Shown here in pieces: positions 7,235-14,452 of a stretch of DNA of 14,549 nucleotides (positions are counted from its first letter, which is position 1; each line of letters starts with the position of its first letter). Under the pieces are notes generated by a model. The model had not been told where the DNA came from, made no database searches, and was given only the letters and a program-made list of their open reading frames with translations. This DNA is from CAYWHE01 sp964458125. GTDB taxonomy: Bacteria > Bacteroidota > Bacteroidia > AKYH767-A > OLB10. Location: contig CAYWHE010000097.1 in the NCBI GenBank assembly GCA_964458125.1, positions 1 through 14,549 on the forward strand. Reading direction: 5' to 3'. A program made the translations under genes and the position numbers.

Positions 7235-7810
7235 TTACCAGTCATCCTTTTTTATCCGTGTGGAAGGCTGTTTCATGCCCTTGTCCAGTTCCTTCACCAC
7301 CTGTTGCATCAGCTCATCGGTTTGCTGCAGGTAATACACATAGGAGGGCTGGTAACCCGATGCCGAGGCATCCATCCACCGTTCCACCGGGTAATAGGAT
7401 TTCTGTTTCCAGTTGATCTCACTCAGGGTATAGCGGAACCTGTTCTCCTTAAACTCCAGCTTCAGGGTGTATTCAATGAGTCCGGCTTCTGTCACCACAC
7501 CCTTTTTATCGGGTTCGTTGCTGATTTTTAAACGGGCCCTGCAAACCATTTTTCCGGCAACCGTATCCCGTTCACGGATGACATCGGCGGGATTTTTATA
7601 ATATGCATGAGCCCAGATGAAAGCCCGTTGCTGCAATTCACCCGCCGGGGCATCCGGAATTTCAACAACGGCCTTGTAGGTGATCAGTTTGGTATCGGCA
7701 TCCACAGGCATTTTGGGCGCCTGTCGGGTTTGGGCATGCAGGTGGGAAGAACCGGTCAGCAAAACCAGGCTGCAGGAAATAAGGAAACAGGAAATTGATG
7801 GTCTTGTCAT
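7235..7810 (-). CDS. Secreted DUF4468 (TBP-like fold) protein
   Basis: A 191-aa exported protein. The start at 7810 is preferred to an upstream in-frame ATG at 7831 because it begins a signal peptide (MTRPSISCFLISCSLVLL, probable cut before QTRQ) and because the upstream ATG overlaps the gene's own -7 box. The mature part, about 45-125, resembles the DUF4468 domain found in Bacteroidota secreted proteins: an ITYKAVVEIP strand, a helix with QRAFIWAHAYYKN, then VCRARLKI and EYTLKLEFKENRFRYTLSEI. The C-terminal part is helical and charged (QQTDELMQQVVKELDKGMKQ). The molecular role of the family is unknown. The gene appears monocistronic, with promoter and terminator of its own. Confidence 0.84.
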   Translation of the reverse strand: MTRPSISCFLISCSLVLLTGSSHLHAQTRQAPKMPVDADTKLITYKAVVEIPDAPAGELQQRAFIWAHAYYKNPADVIRERDTVAGKMVCRARLKISNEPDKKGVVTEAGLIEYTLKLEFKENRFRYTLSEINWKQKSYYPVERWMDASASGYQPSYVYYLQQTDELMQQVVKELDKGMKQPSTRIKKDDW

Positions 7811-7828
7811 GGATACATTTATATCCGG

Positions 7829-7836
7829 CAAAGATA
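7829..7836 (-). promoter_or_regulatory. -7 promoter box for the DUF4468 gene
   Basis: The minus strand reads TATCTTTG, an exact TAnnTTTG match, in the 55-bp gap after the carboxypeptidase gene. Transcription would start near 7824, giving a short leader to the ATG at 7810. This excludes the alternative ATG at 7831. No well-spaced -33 TTG was found. Confidence 0.6.
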
Positions 7837-7865
7837 CGGGACAAGCAACAAAAAAATTAAAAAGT

Positions 7866-9389
7866 TTAGCTGCTGACCTGAATTTTCAGTTTGGTGCCGG
7901 GCTTCAGGCTCCTGGTGTTGGAAATCCTGTTGACTTTCCTGATGGCGTCCACCGTTGTTCCCGAATAACGTTGTGCAATATTCCAAAGAGTGTCTCCGGG
8001 CTGTACCACATGATATACGAATTTTCCCTTCAGGCTGGATTTATCGGAAATTGCCGGGGCTTTTACTGTTTTGGGTTTGATCACTGCCTTTGCGGCCGGC
8101 GCTTGTTTTTCCAGTCCCAGGGTTTTGTCCCCCGACTGACTTTCCGTGGTGTTGCCGTTAATGGCTATCGTCTTTTCCAGGCGCTGGTATATAACCAGTC
8201 GTTGTCCTGCCTTGAGGTAGGTTGATTTCAGGTGATTCCACTTTTTAATTTCACTGGCATAACAATCATAACGGTCGGCAATGGCATAAAGGGATTCCCC
8301 TTTACGAACGGTATGTGTTTTCTTTTCCTTTACAAATACTTTCCTGAAGGTCTGGGCTGAAGCATTATTTTCAGGGCAGTCCGTTACGCTTCTGTTCAGG
8401 CTGTCGGTAGTGGACAGGGCCAGGAGGGGATCGGAAGGCAGCTCTCCAAGCCGGCCAAGACCAAGCACACTGAAATAACTGTTCATCATATCAGCCACGA
8501 TGTCATTCCGTTCATACGGACTCCGTGCGCCCAGCACAATGCCCACCAGTCTGCGTCCCCCGCGGCTGGCCGTGGCCGACAGGCAAAACCTGGCATTCTT
8601 CGTATAACCGGTTTTCAGGCCGTCCACCTCATCCGGGTATTGAATGACCAGACCGTTGTGGTTGCGGTAAAGATGTGATTTTTGAGGGGTTCCTATGCTG
8701 GCATATCCTGTTTTGGTGATGTCGAGGATTTCCGGGTAGTTGATCAGTTCAAGTGATAGAATCAGCAGATCGTTCGGGGAAGAGCTGTTATCCAGTTCAC
8801 CGGATGATGCTGGCAATCCCGATGGGTTGGAAAAGAACGTATGATGCATGCCGAGTGCCTGGCATTTTTCATTCATGCGCCTGATAAAAGGATCCAGTTC
8901 ACCTCCGGCCAGGTGCTTGCCGATCCAAACGGTGGCCTCGTTGTTCGAGTTGATCATGGCCAGACGGACCAGGTCATCGAGCGTGAAACGTTCCTGAACG
9001 GAATACCGTGTTTTATGCTTTCGTCCCTTATAGTATATCCTGGTAACCATCACTTCATCCTTCCAGGAAGCCTTTCCGTTTTTGATATCTTCAATGGCCA
9101 GCAGGGCAACCATCATCTTGGTCAGCGAAGCTACGGGATAGGCGTAATTCATGTCCTTCTCCCATACAATAACCTTCCGTTCCATGTCGTACAGCAGGCC
9201 GGCACGAATGTCTGATTCATGATTCATGATGCCCTCCACAGGCGCCTTGATAAAGCCGGGAAGAGAACCGTTGATTTTTGCCGGTGTGGAATCGGGATCT
9301 GATCCCCTGGCCGGGGTTAAAAACAACATAGCTGATACAACCAGGATCATACCGGCTGATACCTGCCGGAAATACCTGTTGTGGTTCAT
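7866..9389 (-). CDS. D-alanyl-D-alanine carboxypeptidase (S11) with two LysM domains
   Basis: A 507-aa exported peptidoglycan enzyme that trims the terminal D-Ala from stem peptides. The start at 9389 (MNHNRYFRQ) gives a compact signal peptide; in-frame ATGs at 9410 and 9479 would add 7 or 30 residues. Active-site motifs of the PBP5-like serine peptidases are complete: SLTK (Ser88, Lys91), SNN (148-150) and KTG (259-261, in DGLKTGYTKNARFCLSATA). In place of the usual C-terminal membrane-anchoring amphipathic helix there are two LysM modules, about 358-401 (HTVRKGESLYAIADRY) and 459-504 (YHVVQPGDTLWNIAQRY), separated by a Lys/Ala/Pro-rich linker. LysM should hold the enzyme on the glycan strands. 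No strong promoter match was seen; TATCATTG (9418-9425 minus) is one base off the -7 consensus and fits the 9389 start. Confidence 0.93.
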   Translation of the reverse strand: MNHNRYFRQVSAGMILVVSAMLFLTPARGSDPDSTPAKINGSLPGFIKAPVEGIMNHESDIRAGLLYDMERKVIVWEKDMNYAYPVASLTKMMVALLAIEDIKNGKASWKDEVMVTRIYYKGRKHKTRYSVQERFTLDDLVRLAMINSNNEATVWIGKHLAGGELDPFIRRMNEKCQALGMHHTFFSNPSGLPASSGELDNSSSPNDLLILSLELINYPEILDITKTGYASIGTPQKSHLYRNHNGLVIQYPDEVDGLKTGYTKNARFCLSATASRGGRRLVGIVLGARSPYERNDIVADMMNSYFSVLGLGRLGELPSDPLLALSTTDSLNRSVTDCPENNASAQTFRKVFVKEKKTHTVRKGESLYAIADRYDCYASEIKKWNHLKSTYLKAGQRLVIYQRLEKTIAINGNTTESQSGDKTLGLEKQAPAAKAVIKPKTVKAPAISDKSSLKGKFVYHVVQPGDTLWNIAQRYSGTTVDAIRKVNRISNTRSLKPGTKLKIQVSS

Positions 9390-9807
9390 GAAGTAACCTT
9401 TATAATTCATTGGTTTGCAATGATAATTAAAATTGTCTATAAGCCCATCCTGCCCGACCGATATTTTACACAAATTCATGTTAATATCTGCAAACGGGTT
9501 TATTCATACTTCAATATCCTGAAATTGTTACGGTTAACGCCTGTCAATAGCTTTATTGCAAGATAAGAAAAAAGAAAGAATCAGGAATGGAAAATAACGG
9601 TAAAAATCCCCTTCGGAATGGGATATTTTCAGGGTAATTTTTTAAAAAAGTTGAGTTATAATATTAATTGTCAGTAAATTACAAAATATTAATGAATGAT
9701 TTTTTCAGTCTGATTCTTACGAAAAAATGACTTGATTTTTTGGCGAATATCCCGGGATTTTAGGTCAGAACACTACCGATCCCTTTGACCCCCTGTTGAG
9801 ATGGGAA
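9390..9807. other. 418-bp AT-rich intergenic region with repeats and dyads
   Basis: Lies between the nadE stop and the carboxypeptidase start. I see no convincing gene; the reading frames here lack family resemblance. It holds a perfect direct repeat AATATTAAT (9660-9668 and 9685-9693, 25 bp start to start), an A/T hairpin AAAAAAT/ATTTTTT (9722-9728 with 9735-9741, six-base loop), a 10-bp perfect palindrome ATCCCGGGAT (9749-9758), and a small stem ATCCC/GGGAT (9606-9610 with 9620-9624). The A/T hairpin is about 66 nt past the nadE stop and could end its transcript. The part near 9390-9480 should contain the carboxypeptidase promoter. Confidence 0.6.
9722..9741 (-). terminator. Possible A/T-stem terminator of nadE
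   Basis: A perfect 7-bp stem of AAAAAAT and ATTTTTT closes the six-base loop 9729-9734. On the minus strand the 3' arm is itself a T run, as in bidirectional A/T-type terminators, and it lies soon after nadE. It has no GC clamp, so the stem would be weak. Confidence 0.3.
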
Positions 9808-11433
9808 TTAAGACAAATATTTCCCGACAATGGGAAGCCTTCTTCCCAATCCGAATGCCTTGGGCGTGACGCGCAGGATGGGTGCAAATTGTTTGCGTTT
9901 GTATTCGTTTTTGTTCACCATTCTCAGTACCCTGTAAACCAGCGCGGGATCAAACCCTTCCTTGATGATGGCTTCCGGGCTGAAAAATTTTTCAATGTAC
10001 ATGAAAAGGATCTGGTCAAGTAGTTCATAAGGAGGCAGGGTGTCGCTGTCCTTTTGGCCCGGCCGGAGTTCGGCGGAGGGTTCTTTTGTCAGGATGCTCT
10101 GGGGGATAACGTCCCGGAGGCCGTTGATAAAACGGGCCAGTTCATAAACACGCGTTTTATAGAGATCGCCGATCACCGACAGTCCGCCGCACATATCCCC
10201 GTAAAGGGTTCCGTACCCGACGGCCAGTTCGCTTTTGTTGGACGTATTGAGCAGGATGTGGCCGAATTTGTTGGATAGGGCCATCAATAACGTACTTCGT
10301 ATACGAGCCTGGATATTTTCCTCGGTAACGTCAAAGGTTTTTCCTTCAAAAACATCCCTCAGTACCGTTTCAACGGATTCGTACACCGGGTTGATGGGCA
10401 GTTGTTCGTAAGGGGAGCCCAGGTTCCGGCACATCTCCAGGGAGTCGCTTACGGAATGGGCACTGGAAAATGCCGAAGGCATGAGCACCGAAAGTACGTT
10501 TTCCGGACCGAGTGCTTCCGCGGCCAGGGCCAGCACCACGGCAGAATCAATGCCACCCGATAATCCCAGAATAGCTTTCCGGAAATTCATCTTGGAAAAA
10601 TAATCGCGCAAACCCAGTACCAGGGCCTGATGGATCCGTTCGGTATCCGTTGTTTCCGGCTGACGAACGGATTGCAGGTTTTCGGTATCGAGGATGCAGA
10701 AATCCTCCCTGAAATACTTCATCTCAAAAACCACGTTACCCCCGGCATCCATCATCATGGAGCCTCCGTCAAATATCAGTTCCGTTTGTGCGCCCGCCTG
10801 GTTCACATAATATACGGGCAACTGATAACGGATGGCGTTTTTTCGAAGGATACTGATCCGGTCCTCCCGGCGGCGGTTGCTGAAAGGGGAAGCCGCCATG
10901 TTGAGGATGAGCACCGGGTTTTCTTTCACCAGTTCATCCATGGGATTAAACGTATATAACGGATCGTCCTCGATGTTCCACAGGTCCTCGCATATGGTCA
11001 GCGCGAGGTTCTGACCGCAGACCCGGATGGTATGGAAAACCTTGTTCGGTTCAAAATAACGGTACTCGTCAAACACATCGTAGGTGGGCAACAGGGTTTT
11101 GTGAATGATCGTCTCCACTTTCCCGTTTTGCAGTACCCAGGCCGAATTGAACAGGTTCTTGCCGGCCAGGACAGGGTTTACGGATGGTGCGCCCACAATG
11201 GCGGTGATACCCTGGCAATGCTCCGCTATTTTCCCGGCGGTCTGGCTGCACAACTCAATAAAATGGCTGAAATCCAGGAAGTCAAGCGGCGGATAACCGC
11301 AAATGGATAACTCTGAAAACAATACCAGGTCGGCTTTCCCGGCCTTGGCCAGCCCGATGTGCCCGATGATCCTGGCGGCATTCTGTTCAAAGTCCCCGAT
11401 GTGGTAATTCAGCTGAGCAATGGCAATTTTCAT
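9808..11433 (-). CDS. nadE: Glutamine-dependent NAD+ synthetase
   Basis: A 541-aa two-domain enzyme that makes NAD+ from nicotinic acid adenine dinucleotide, ATP and glutamine, the last step of NAD biosynthesis. The N-terminal nitrilase-like amidase domain (about 1-255) has the catalytic triad Glu41 (FSELSICGYPP), Lys112 (HKTLLPTYDVFDEYRYF) and Cys148 (LTICEDLW), and supplies ammonia from glutamine. The C-terminal synthetase domain has the ATP pyrophosphatase loop SGGIDS (292-297) and the conserved NTSNKSELAVGYGTLYGDMCGG segment. Length and architecture match the glutamine-dependent class. It is preceded by its own -7 box, so it need not rely on read-through from the upstream barrel gene. Confidence 0.97.
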   Translation of the reverse strand: MKIAIAQLNYHIGDFEQNAARIIGHIGLAKAGKADLVLFSELSICGYPPLDFLDFSHFIELCSQTAGKIAEHCQGITAIVGAPSVNPVLAGKNLFNSAWVLQNGKVETIIHKTLLPTYDVFDEYRYFEPNKVFHTIRVCGQNLALTICEDLWNIEDDPLYTFNPMDELVKENPVLILNMAASPFSNRRREDRISILRKNAIRYQLPVYYVNQAGAQTELIFDGGSMMMDAGGNVVFEMKYFREDFCILDTENLQSVRQPETTDTERIHQALVLGLRDYFSKMNFRKAILGLSGGIDSAVVLALAAEALGPENVLSVLMPSAFSSAHSVSDSLEMCRNLGSPYEQLPINPVYESVETVLRDVFEGKTFDVTEENIQARIRSTLLMALSNKFGHILLNTSNKSELAVGYGTLYGDMCGGLSVIGDLYKTRVYELARFINGLRDVIPQSILTKEPSAELRPGQKDSDTLPPYELLDQILFMYIEKFFSPEAIIKEGFDPALVYRVLRMVNKNEYKRKQFAPILRVTPKAFGLGRRLPIVGKYLS

Positions 11434-11472
11434 AGGTACGGAAGACGATGGCAGCGCCTGCTAAAATGCGAA

Positions 11473-11480
11473 CAAAGGTA
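11473..11480 (-). promoter_or_regulatory. -7 promoter box for nadE
   Basis: The minus strand reads TACCTTTG, an exact TAnnTTTG match, in the 110-bp gap between the barrel gene stop and the nadE start. The predicted start of transcription near 11467 gives a leader of about 33 nt to the ATG at 11433. Just upstream, 7-bp arms AAAACCG/CGGTTTT flank GC-rich sequence and may mark the end of the barrel transcript. Confidence 0.55.
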
Positions 11481-11543
11481 TGAAAATCACGCGAAAACCG
11501 CCCCGTTTCCGGCGCAGTGGATTGGCGGAATCATCCGGTTTTA

Positions 11544-12221
11544 TCAGAACATGACCCCTACACTCAGTCCCAGGACATTGCTGCGGGCATCGTATTTCTT
11601 CAACTCACCGAGGTAATCCATTTTTTTATCCCTGAAAACGTCAATGAAGCCATTGCTGAAAAAGGGAGATAAAGAAATGGAAGCGTTACCGCCAAGCGAA
11701 TATTCCAGACCGGCCTGTATAAACAGGGAAACGTTAAAAGGATTGATCTGGCTCCTGATGTTTTCCTTATTGGAAGAAGTATAATAATTGTTGATGTCCG
11801 TTCCCCTGCCCCGGATATTGATGCCAGGCTCAACGCCAATCTGACCGAAATAGGTAAAGTACCCGATCTCGTTGGTTTTTAATTTCAGGGTTACCGGCAG
11901 CTGCAGGTATTGCAGCGTATAAACAGCATCATATTCATCAACCAATAAATCATTGTCTACCGTCAGTTTACCTCCCCGGTAACCGACATTAAGCCCTGTG
12001 CCGATGGCATAGTTGCGGTTGAAATGAAAATCGAAAATCAATCCGTAGGAAAACCCTAATTTTGTACCGTTACCATCCAGACCATTGGAATTTGCTTTCA
12101 GCCAGATGACGGAAGGGGCTATTTGAATTCCCATACGTACACGTCTGAAATCATCCGGATTGGCCTTCAGCATTCCAAAGGAAAATGCCAGCAGGCAAAC
12201 TAAAAACAATTGCTTTATCAT
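11544..12221 (-). CDS. Outer-membrane beta-barrel protein (PorT-like / OMP_b-brl family)
   Basis: A 225-aa exported protein. The start at 12221 (MIKQLFLVCLLAFSFGMLKA) begins a clear signal peptide with a likely cut before NPDDF. An in-frame ATG at 12302 would overlap gldB and put 27 odd residues ahead of the signal. The mature part alternates amphipathic beta strands (RMGIQIAPSVIWLKA, LGFSYGLIFDFHFNRNYAIGTGLNVGYRGG, LQYLQLPVTLKLKT, FTYFGQIGVEPGINI, FNVSLFIQAGLEYSLGG, VLGLSVGVMF). It ends in an aromatic residue, the usual barrel-assembly signal. The Y..IGTGLNV.Y.GG and LQYLQLPVTLKLK patterns are typical of eight-strand Bacteroidota barrels loosely named PorT. A specific role, including any in type IX secretion, is not shown. 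A one-mismatch -7 box TACTATTG is at 12239-12246 (minus). Confidence 0.83.
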   Translation of the reverse strand: MIKQLFLVCLLAFSFGMLKANPDDFRRVRMGIQIAPSVIWLKANSNGLDGNGTKLGFSYGLIFDFHFNRNYAIGTGLNVGYRGGKLTVDNDLLVDEYDAVYTLQYLQLPVTLKLKTNEIGYFTYFGQIGVEPGINIRGRGTDINNYYTSSNKENIRSQINPFNVSLFIQAGLEYSLGGNASISLSPFFSNGFIDVFRDKKMDYLGELKKYDARSNVLGLSVGVMF

Positions 12222-12255
12222 GACTTTGAAATTTGATGCAATAGTACCAAAAAAA

Positions 12256-13281
12256 ATGAACTGTTTTGGAATTGCCGTTCCTGGATTTTTTATCCTGATC
12301 ACCTTCCTGGTTTCCTGTCAAACCCCCAATAAAACTCCTGTTGAACCGGAGGACATCCAAATCAGCACTTCATTCAGACGTTTTGACCAGGAATTATTCA
12401 GCCTTCCAAAGCCCGTTACGCAGGCTGGCGTCATCAGTCTTCGCAACCGGTACACCGGCTTTTTTGATCTGTTCTGCAACCGGATCATTCACATACCCGC
12501 AGAGAATGATTCCATGATTGCGGCCAACCTGGATCTTTTCACCTCGGATCCGGATGTCACGTCCATTTACCGCAAAACTCAGGAGGTTTTTGCCCATACC
12601 GCCGGTCTGGAAAAGGAACTTATTAACATGCTGAAACTTTATCATTATTATTTTCCCTCCAAACCGGTTCCTGAAATCATTGCTTATGTTTCGGCCTTTA
12701 ACTATACGGTTATCACCACGGACAGCGCCCTTGGAATCGGTCTTGATATGTACCTGGGTAAGGATTGTGAATTTTATCCGGCCCTGGGCTTACCCCGTTA
12801 CATGACAGAAAAATTAACGGCGGAATACCTGGTCAGGGATGCCGTCAAAGCCTTGTTTCAGAGTGATTATGATCCGGACCAGGTCAGCAATGAGTTTTTG
12901 AGCCAGGTGATTTACCAGGGAAAACTCCTGTACCTGACCGATCTGCTGATCCCCGGTGCCGATGACAGCCTGAAATCAGGTTATTCTTCCCTGCAGACCG
13001 AATGGTGCAGAAAAAACGAAGCCAATATCTGGGGGTTCATGATTGAAAACAACCTGCTTTACAGCCATGAACCTTCCCGTTATATACGCTATATCAACGA
13101 TGGGACCGGTACACAGGGACTGCCAAAAGAAGCGCCTGCCCGGCTGGGAGCCTGGATCGGATGGCAAATCATCAGGGCTTACGCCGCCAAACACCCTGAT
13201 TTCCTGCTTGAAAAGCTTCTGAATGAGCAGGATGCCCAAAAAATTCTTGCTGAATCCGGTTATAAGCCCGGGAAATCATGA
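12256..13281 (+). CDS. gldB: Gliding-motility-type lipoprotein GldB
   Basis: A 341-aa predicted lipoprotein. The start at 12256 gives a signal peptide with lipobox LVSC and lipidated Cys21; an in-frame ATG at 12160 would lie inside the divergent barrel gene. After a short linker the mature part has family-typical features: FRRFDQELFSLP (about 49-60), RNRYTGFFDLFCNRIIHIP, a central YYFPSKPVPEIIAYVSAFNYTVI strand-rich segment, GIGLDMYLGKDCEFY, and a C-terminal KILAESGYKPGKS. GldB is required for gliding in Flavobacterium johnsoniae but is also found in non-gliding Bacteroidota, so motility cannot be inferred. From memory, gldB often lies near nadE in the phylum, as here. gldC, its usual partner, is not in the following 230 bp. 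Confidence 0.88.
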   Translation: MNCFGIAVPGFFILITFLVSCQTPNKTPVEPEDIQISTSFRRFDQELFSLPKPVTQAGVISLRNRYTGFFDLFCNRIIHIPAENDSMIAANLDLFTSDPDVTSIYRKTQEVFAHTAGLEKELINMLKLYHYYFPSKPVPEIIAYVSAFNYTVITTDSALGIGLDMYLGKDCEFYPALGLPRYMTEKLTAEYLVRDAVKALFQSDYDPDQVSNEFLSQVIYQGKLLYLTDLLIPGADDSLKSGYSSLQTEWCRKNEANIWGFMIENNLLYSHEPSRYIRYINDGTGTQGLPKEAPARLGAWIGWQIIRAYAAKHPDFLLEKLLNEQDAQKILAESGYKPGKS

Positions 13282-13291
13282 ATACGTCCTC

Positions 13292-13335
13292 AGCGGCCTT
13301 TCCATTATCGTGTTTTATGACCTGTGCCGGCCGCT
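13292..13335 (+). terminator. Possible hairpin terminator after gldB
   Basis: AGCGGCC (13292-13298) and GGCCGCT (13329-13335) form a perfect 7-bp GC-rich stem with a 30-base loop, starting 10 bp after the gldB stop. It is followed by AAAATTTCT, not a good T run. It may still end or protect the gldB transcript. Confidence 0.35.
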
Positions 13336-13441
13336 AAAATTTCTCCCCAACCTGTTCTTCCGGCGGCATTCCCACCATTCAGCAGGGCACTCCATGCCGG
13401 CTTAAACAAAGCTATTTGTAAGCAAATCGCCGAATAAACTC

Positions 13442-13470
13442 TTGTGGATGAATAAAATTTATTATTTTCG
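13442..13470 (+). promoter_or_regulatory. Candidate promoter for the coiled-coil protein gene
   Basis: TTG (13442-13444) and TATTTTCG (13463-13470, one mismatch to TAnnTTTG) are separated by 18 bp, within the spacing used by Bacteroidota sigma factors. Transcription near 13476 would give a leader of about 38 nt to the ATG at 13515. A second near match, TGTATTTG, lies just downstream. The bases before the ATG are A/T-rich with no Shine-Dalgarno site. Confidence 0.45.
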
Positions 13471-13514
13471 GGGCCTGTATTTGTTTTTTACCTAAACCTC
13501 AGATTAACAAAATA

Positions 13515-14450
13515 ATGGACAACGAAATGAACCAGGAACCGGATCTGATCAGAAAAGATCAGGATTCCAAAAAGGTGGTTGTTATTGTCATCATTGTCAT
13601 CCTATTAGGCCTGAATGTGCTTTTATTGTGGCAGTTTTTTGACAAGAAGAACAACCTGGAAGAAGTAACGAAGACCCTGGAAACCACCCTGACCGAAAAG
13701 GATGCTTTATCGGCTGAATTGCAACGGATGAAAACCGAATACGAAAAGGTGAACCAGGAAAATGCCAGCCTGCAAAGTCAGTTGTCCTCCAAAGACGAGG
13801 AAATCAAATCAAAAATAGCGGAGATTCAGCGGCTGATTAACTCCGGTGATGCGGCCCAGTTGAAGCGGGCCAGGGAGGAACTGGCCATCTTAAAGGCCTT
13901 AAACCAGAACTACGTCATTCAGATGGATTCCCTGAATAAAGTCAACAAGGAACTGAACGACCAGAACCTGACCCTGAACACCAGCCTGTCGGATGCCAAA
14001 GGCAAGGTGGACAACCTGATGCAGGAAAACTCGGTACTGTCGAGCAAGGTCGCCATGGGTTCCATCCTCAAAACCATTGACCTCAAGGTTATGGGTGTGA
14101 AGTTTAAATCAAGCGGAAAAGAAATTGAATCCAGTAAATCCGGAAGCATCCAGAAAATCAAGACCTGTTTCAAGATTCTCGAAAACCTGGTGGCCGAAAA
14201 GGGCCCGAAAGACGTCTACCTGCGGGTGTTGAGTCCTGACGGTGCCGTGATGTCCAATTCAACCGAAACCTTCCTGTACAACGGACAGCCTTCCCTGTTC
14301 ACCACCCGGGAAAGCATCGACTACCAGAATAAGGATACAGACGTTTGCATTTACTGGGCCAAAGGATCTCCCTATACGAAAGGTAAATACACCGTTGAAA
14401 TTTATTGTGAAGGCAACCAGATCGGAACCACGGCCCTTACGCTGAAATAA
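13515..14450 (+). CDS. Membrane-anchored coiled-coil protein with C-terminal beta domain, function unknown
   Basis: A 311-aa protein I cannot assign to a named family. A short charged N-terminus ending in KK (19-20) is followed by one strong transmembrane helix (about 21-42, VVVIVIIVILLGLNVLLLWQFF), then a long heptad-rich coiled coil (about 45-185) broken near the Gly-Asp at 111-112. The C-terminal domain (about 187-311) is beta-rich, ending in YTKGKYTVEIYCEGNQIGTTALTLK, like the last strands of an immunoglobulin-type or other beta-sandwich fold. The positive-inside rule puts the N-terminus in the cytoplasm and the coiled coil plus beta domain in the periplasm. It has its own promoter candidate and stops 2 bp before the end of the convergent gene at the right edge. 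A spacer or scaffold role in the envelope is only a guess. Confidence 0.85.
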   Translation: MDNEMNQEPDLIRKDQDSKKVVVIVIIVILLGLNVLLLWQFFDKKNNLEEVTKTLETTLTEKDALSAELQRMKTEYEKVNQENASLQSQLSSKDEEIKSKIAEIQRLINSGDAAQLKRAREELAILKALNQNYVIQMDSLNKVNKELNDQNLTLNTSLSDAKGKVDNLMQENSVLSSKVAMGSILKTIDLKVMGVKFKSSGKEIESSKSGSIQKIKTCFKILENLVAEKGPKDVYLRVLSPDGAVMSNSTETFLYNGQPSLFTTRESIDYQNKDTDVCIYWAKGSPYTKGKYTVEIYCEGNQIGTTALTLK

Positions 14451-14452
14451 TT

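Noticed and set aside
9381..9566. A 61-codon plus-strand frame in the AT-rich gap
   Set aside because: It overlaps the carboxypeptidase start region, has no recognisable features and arises from AT-rich sequence.
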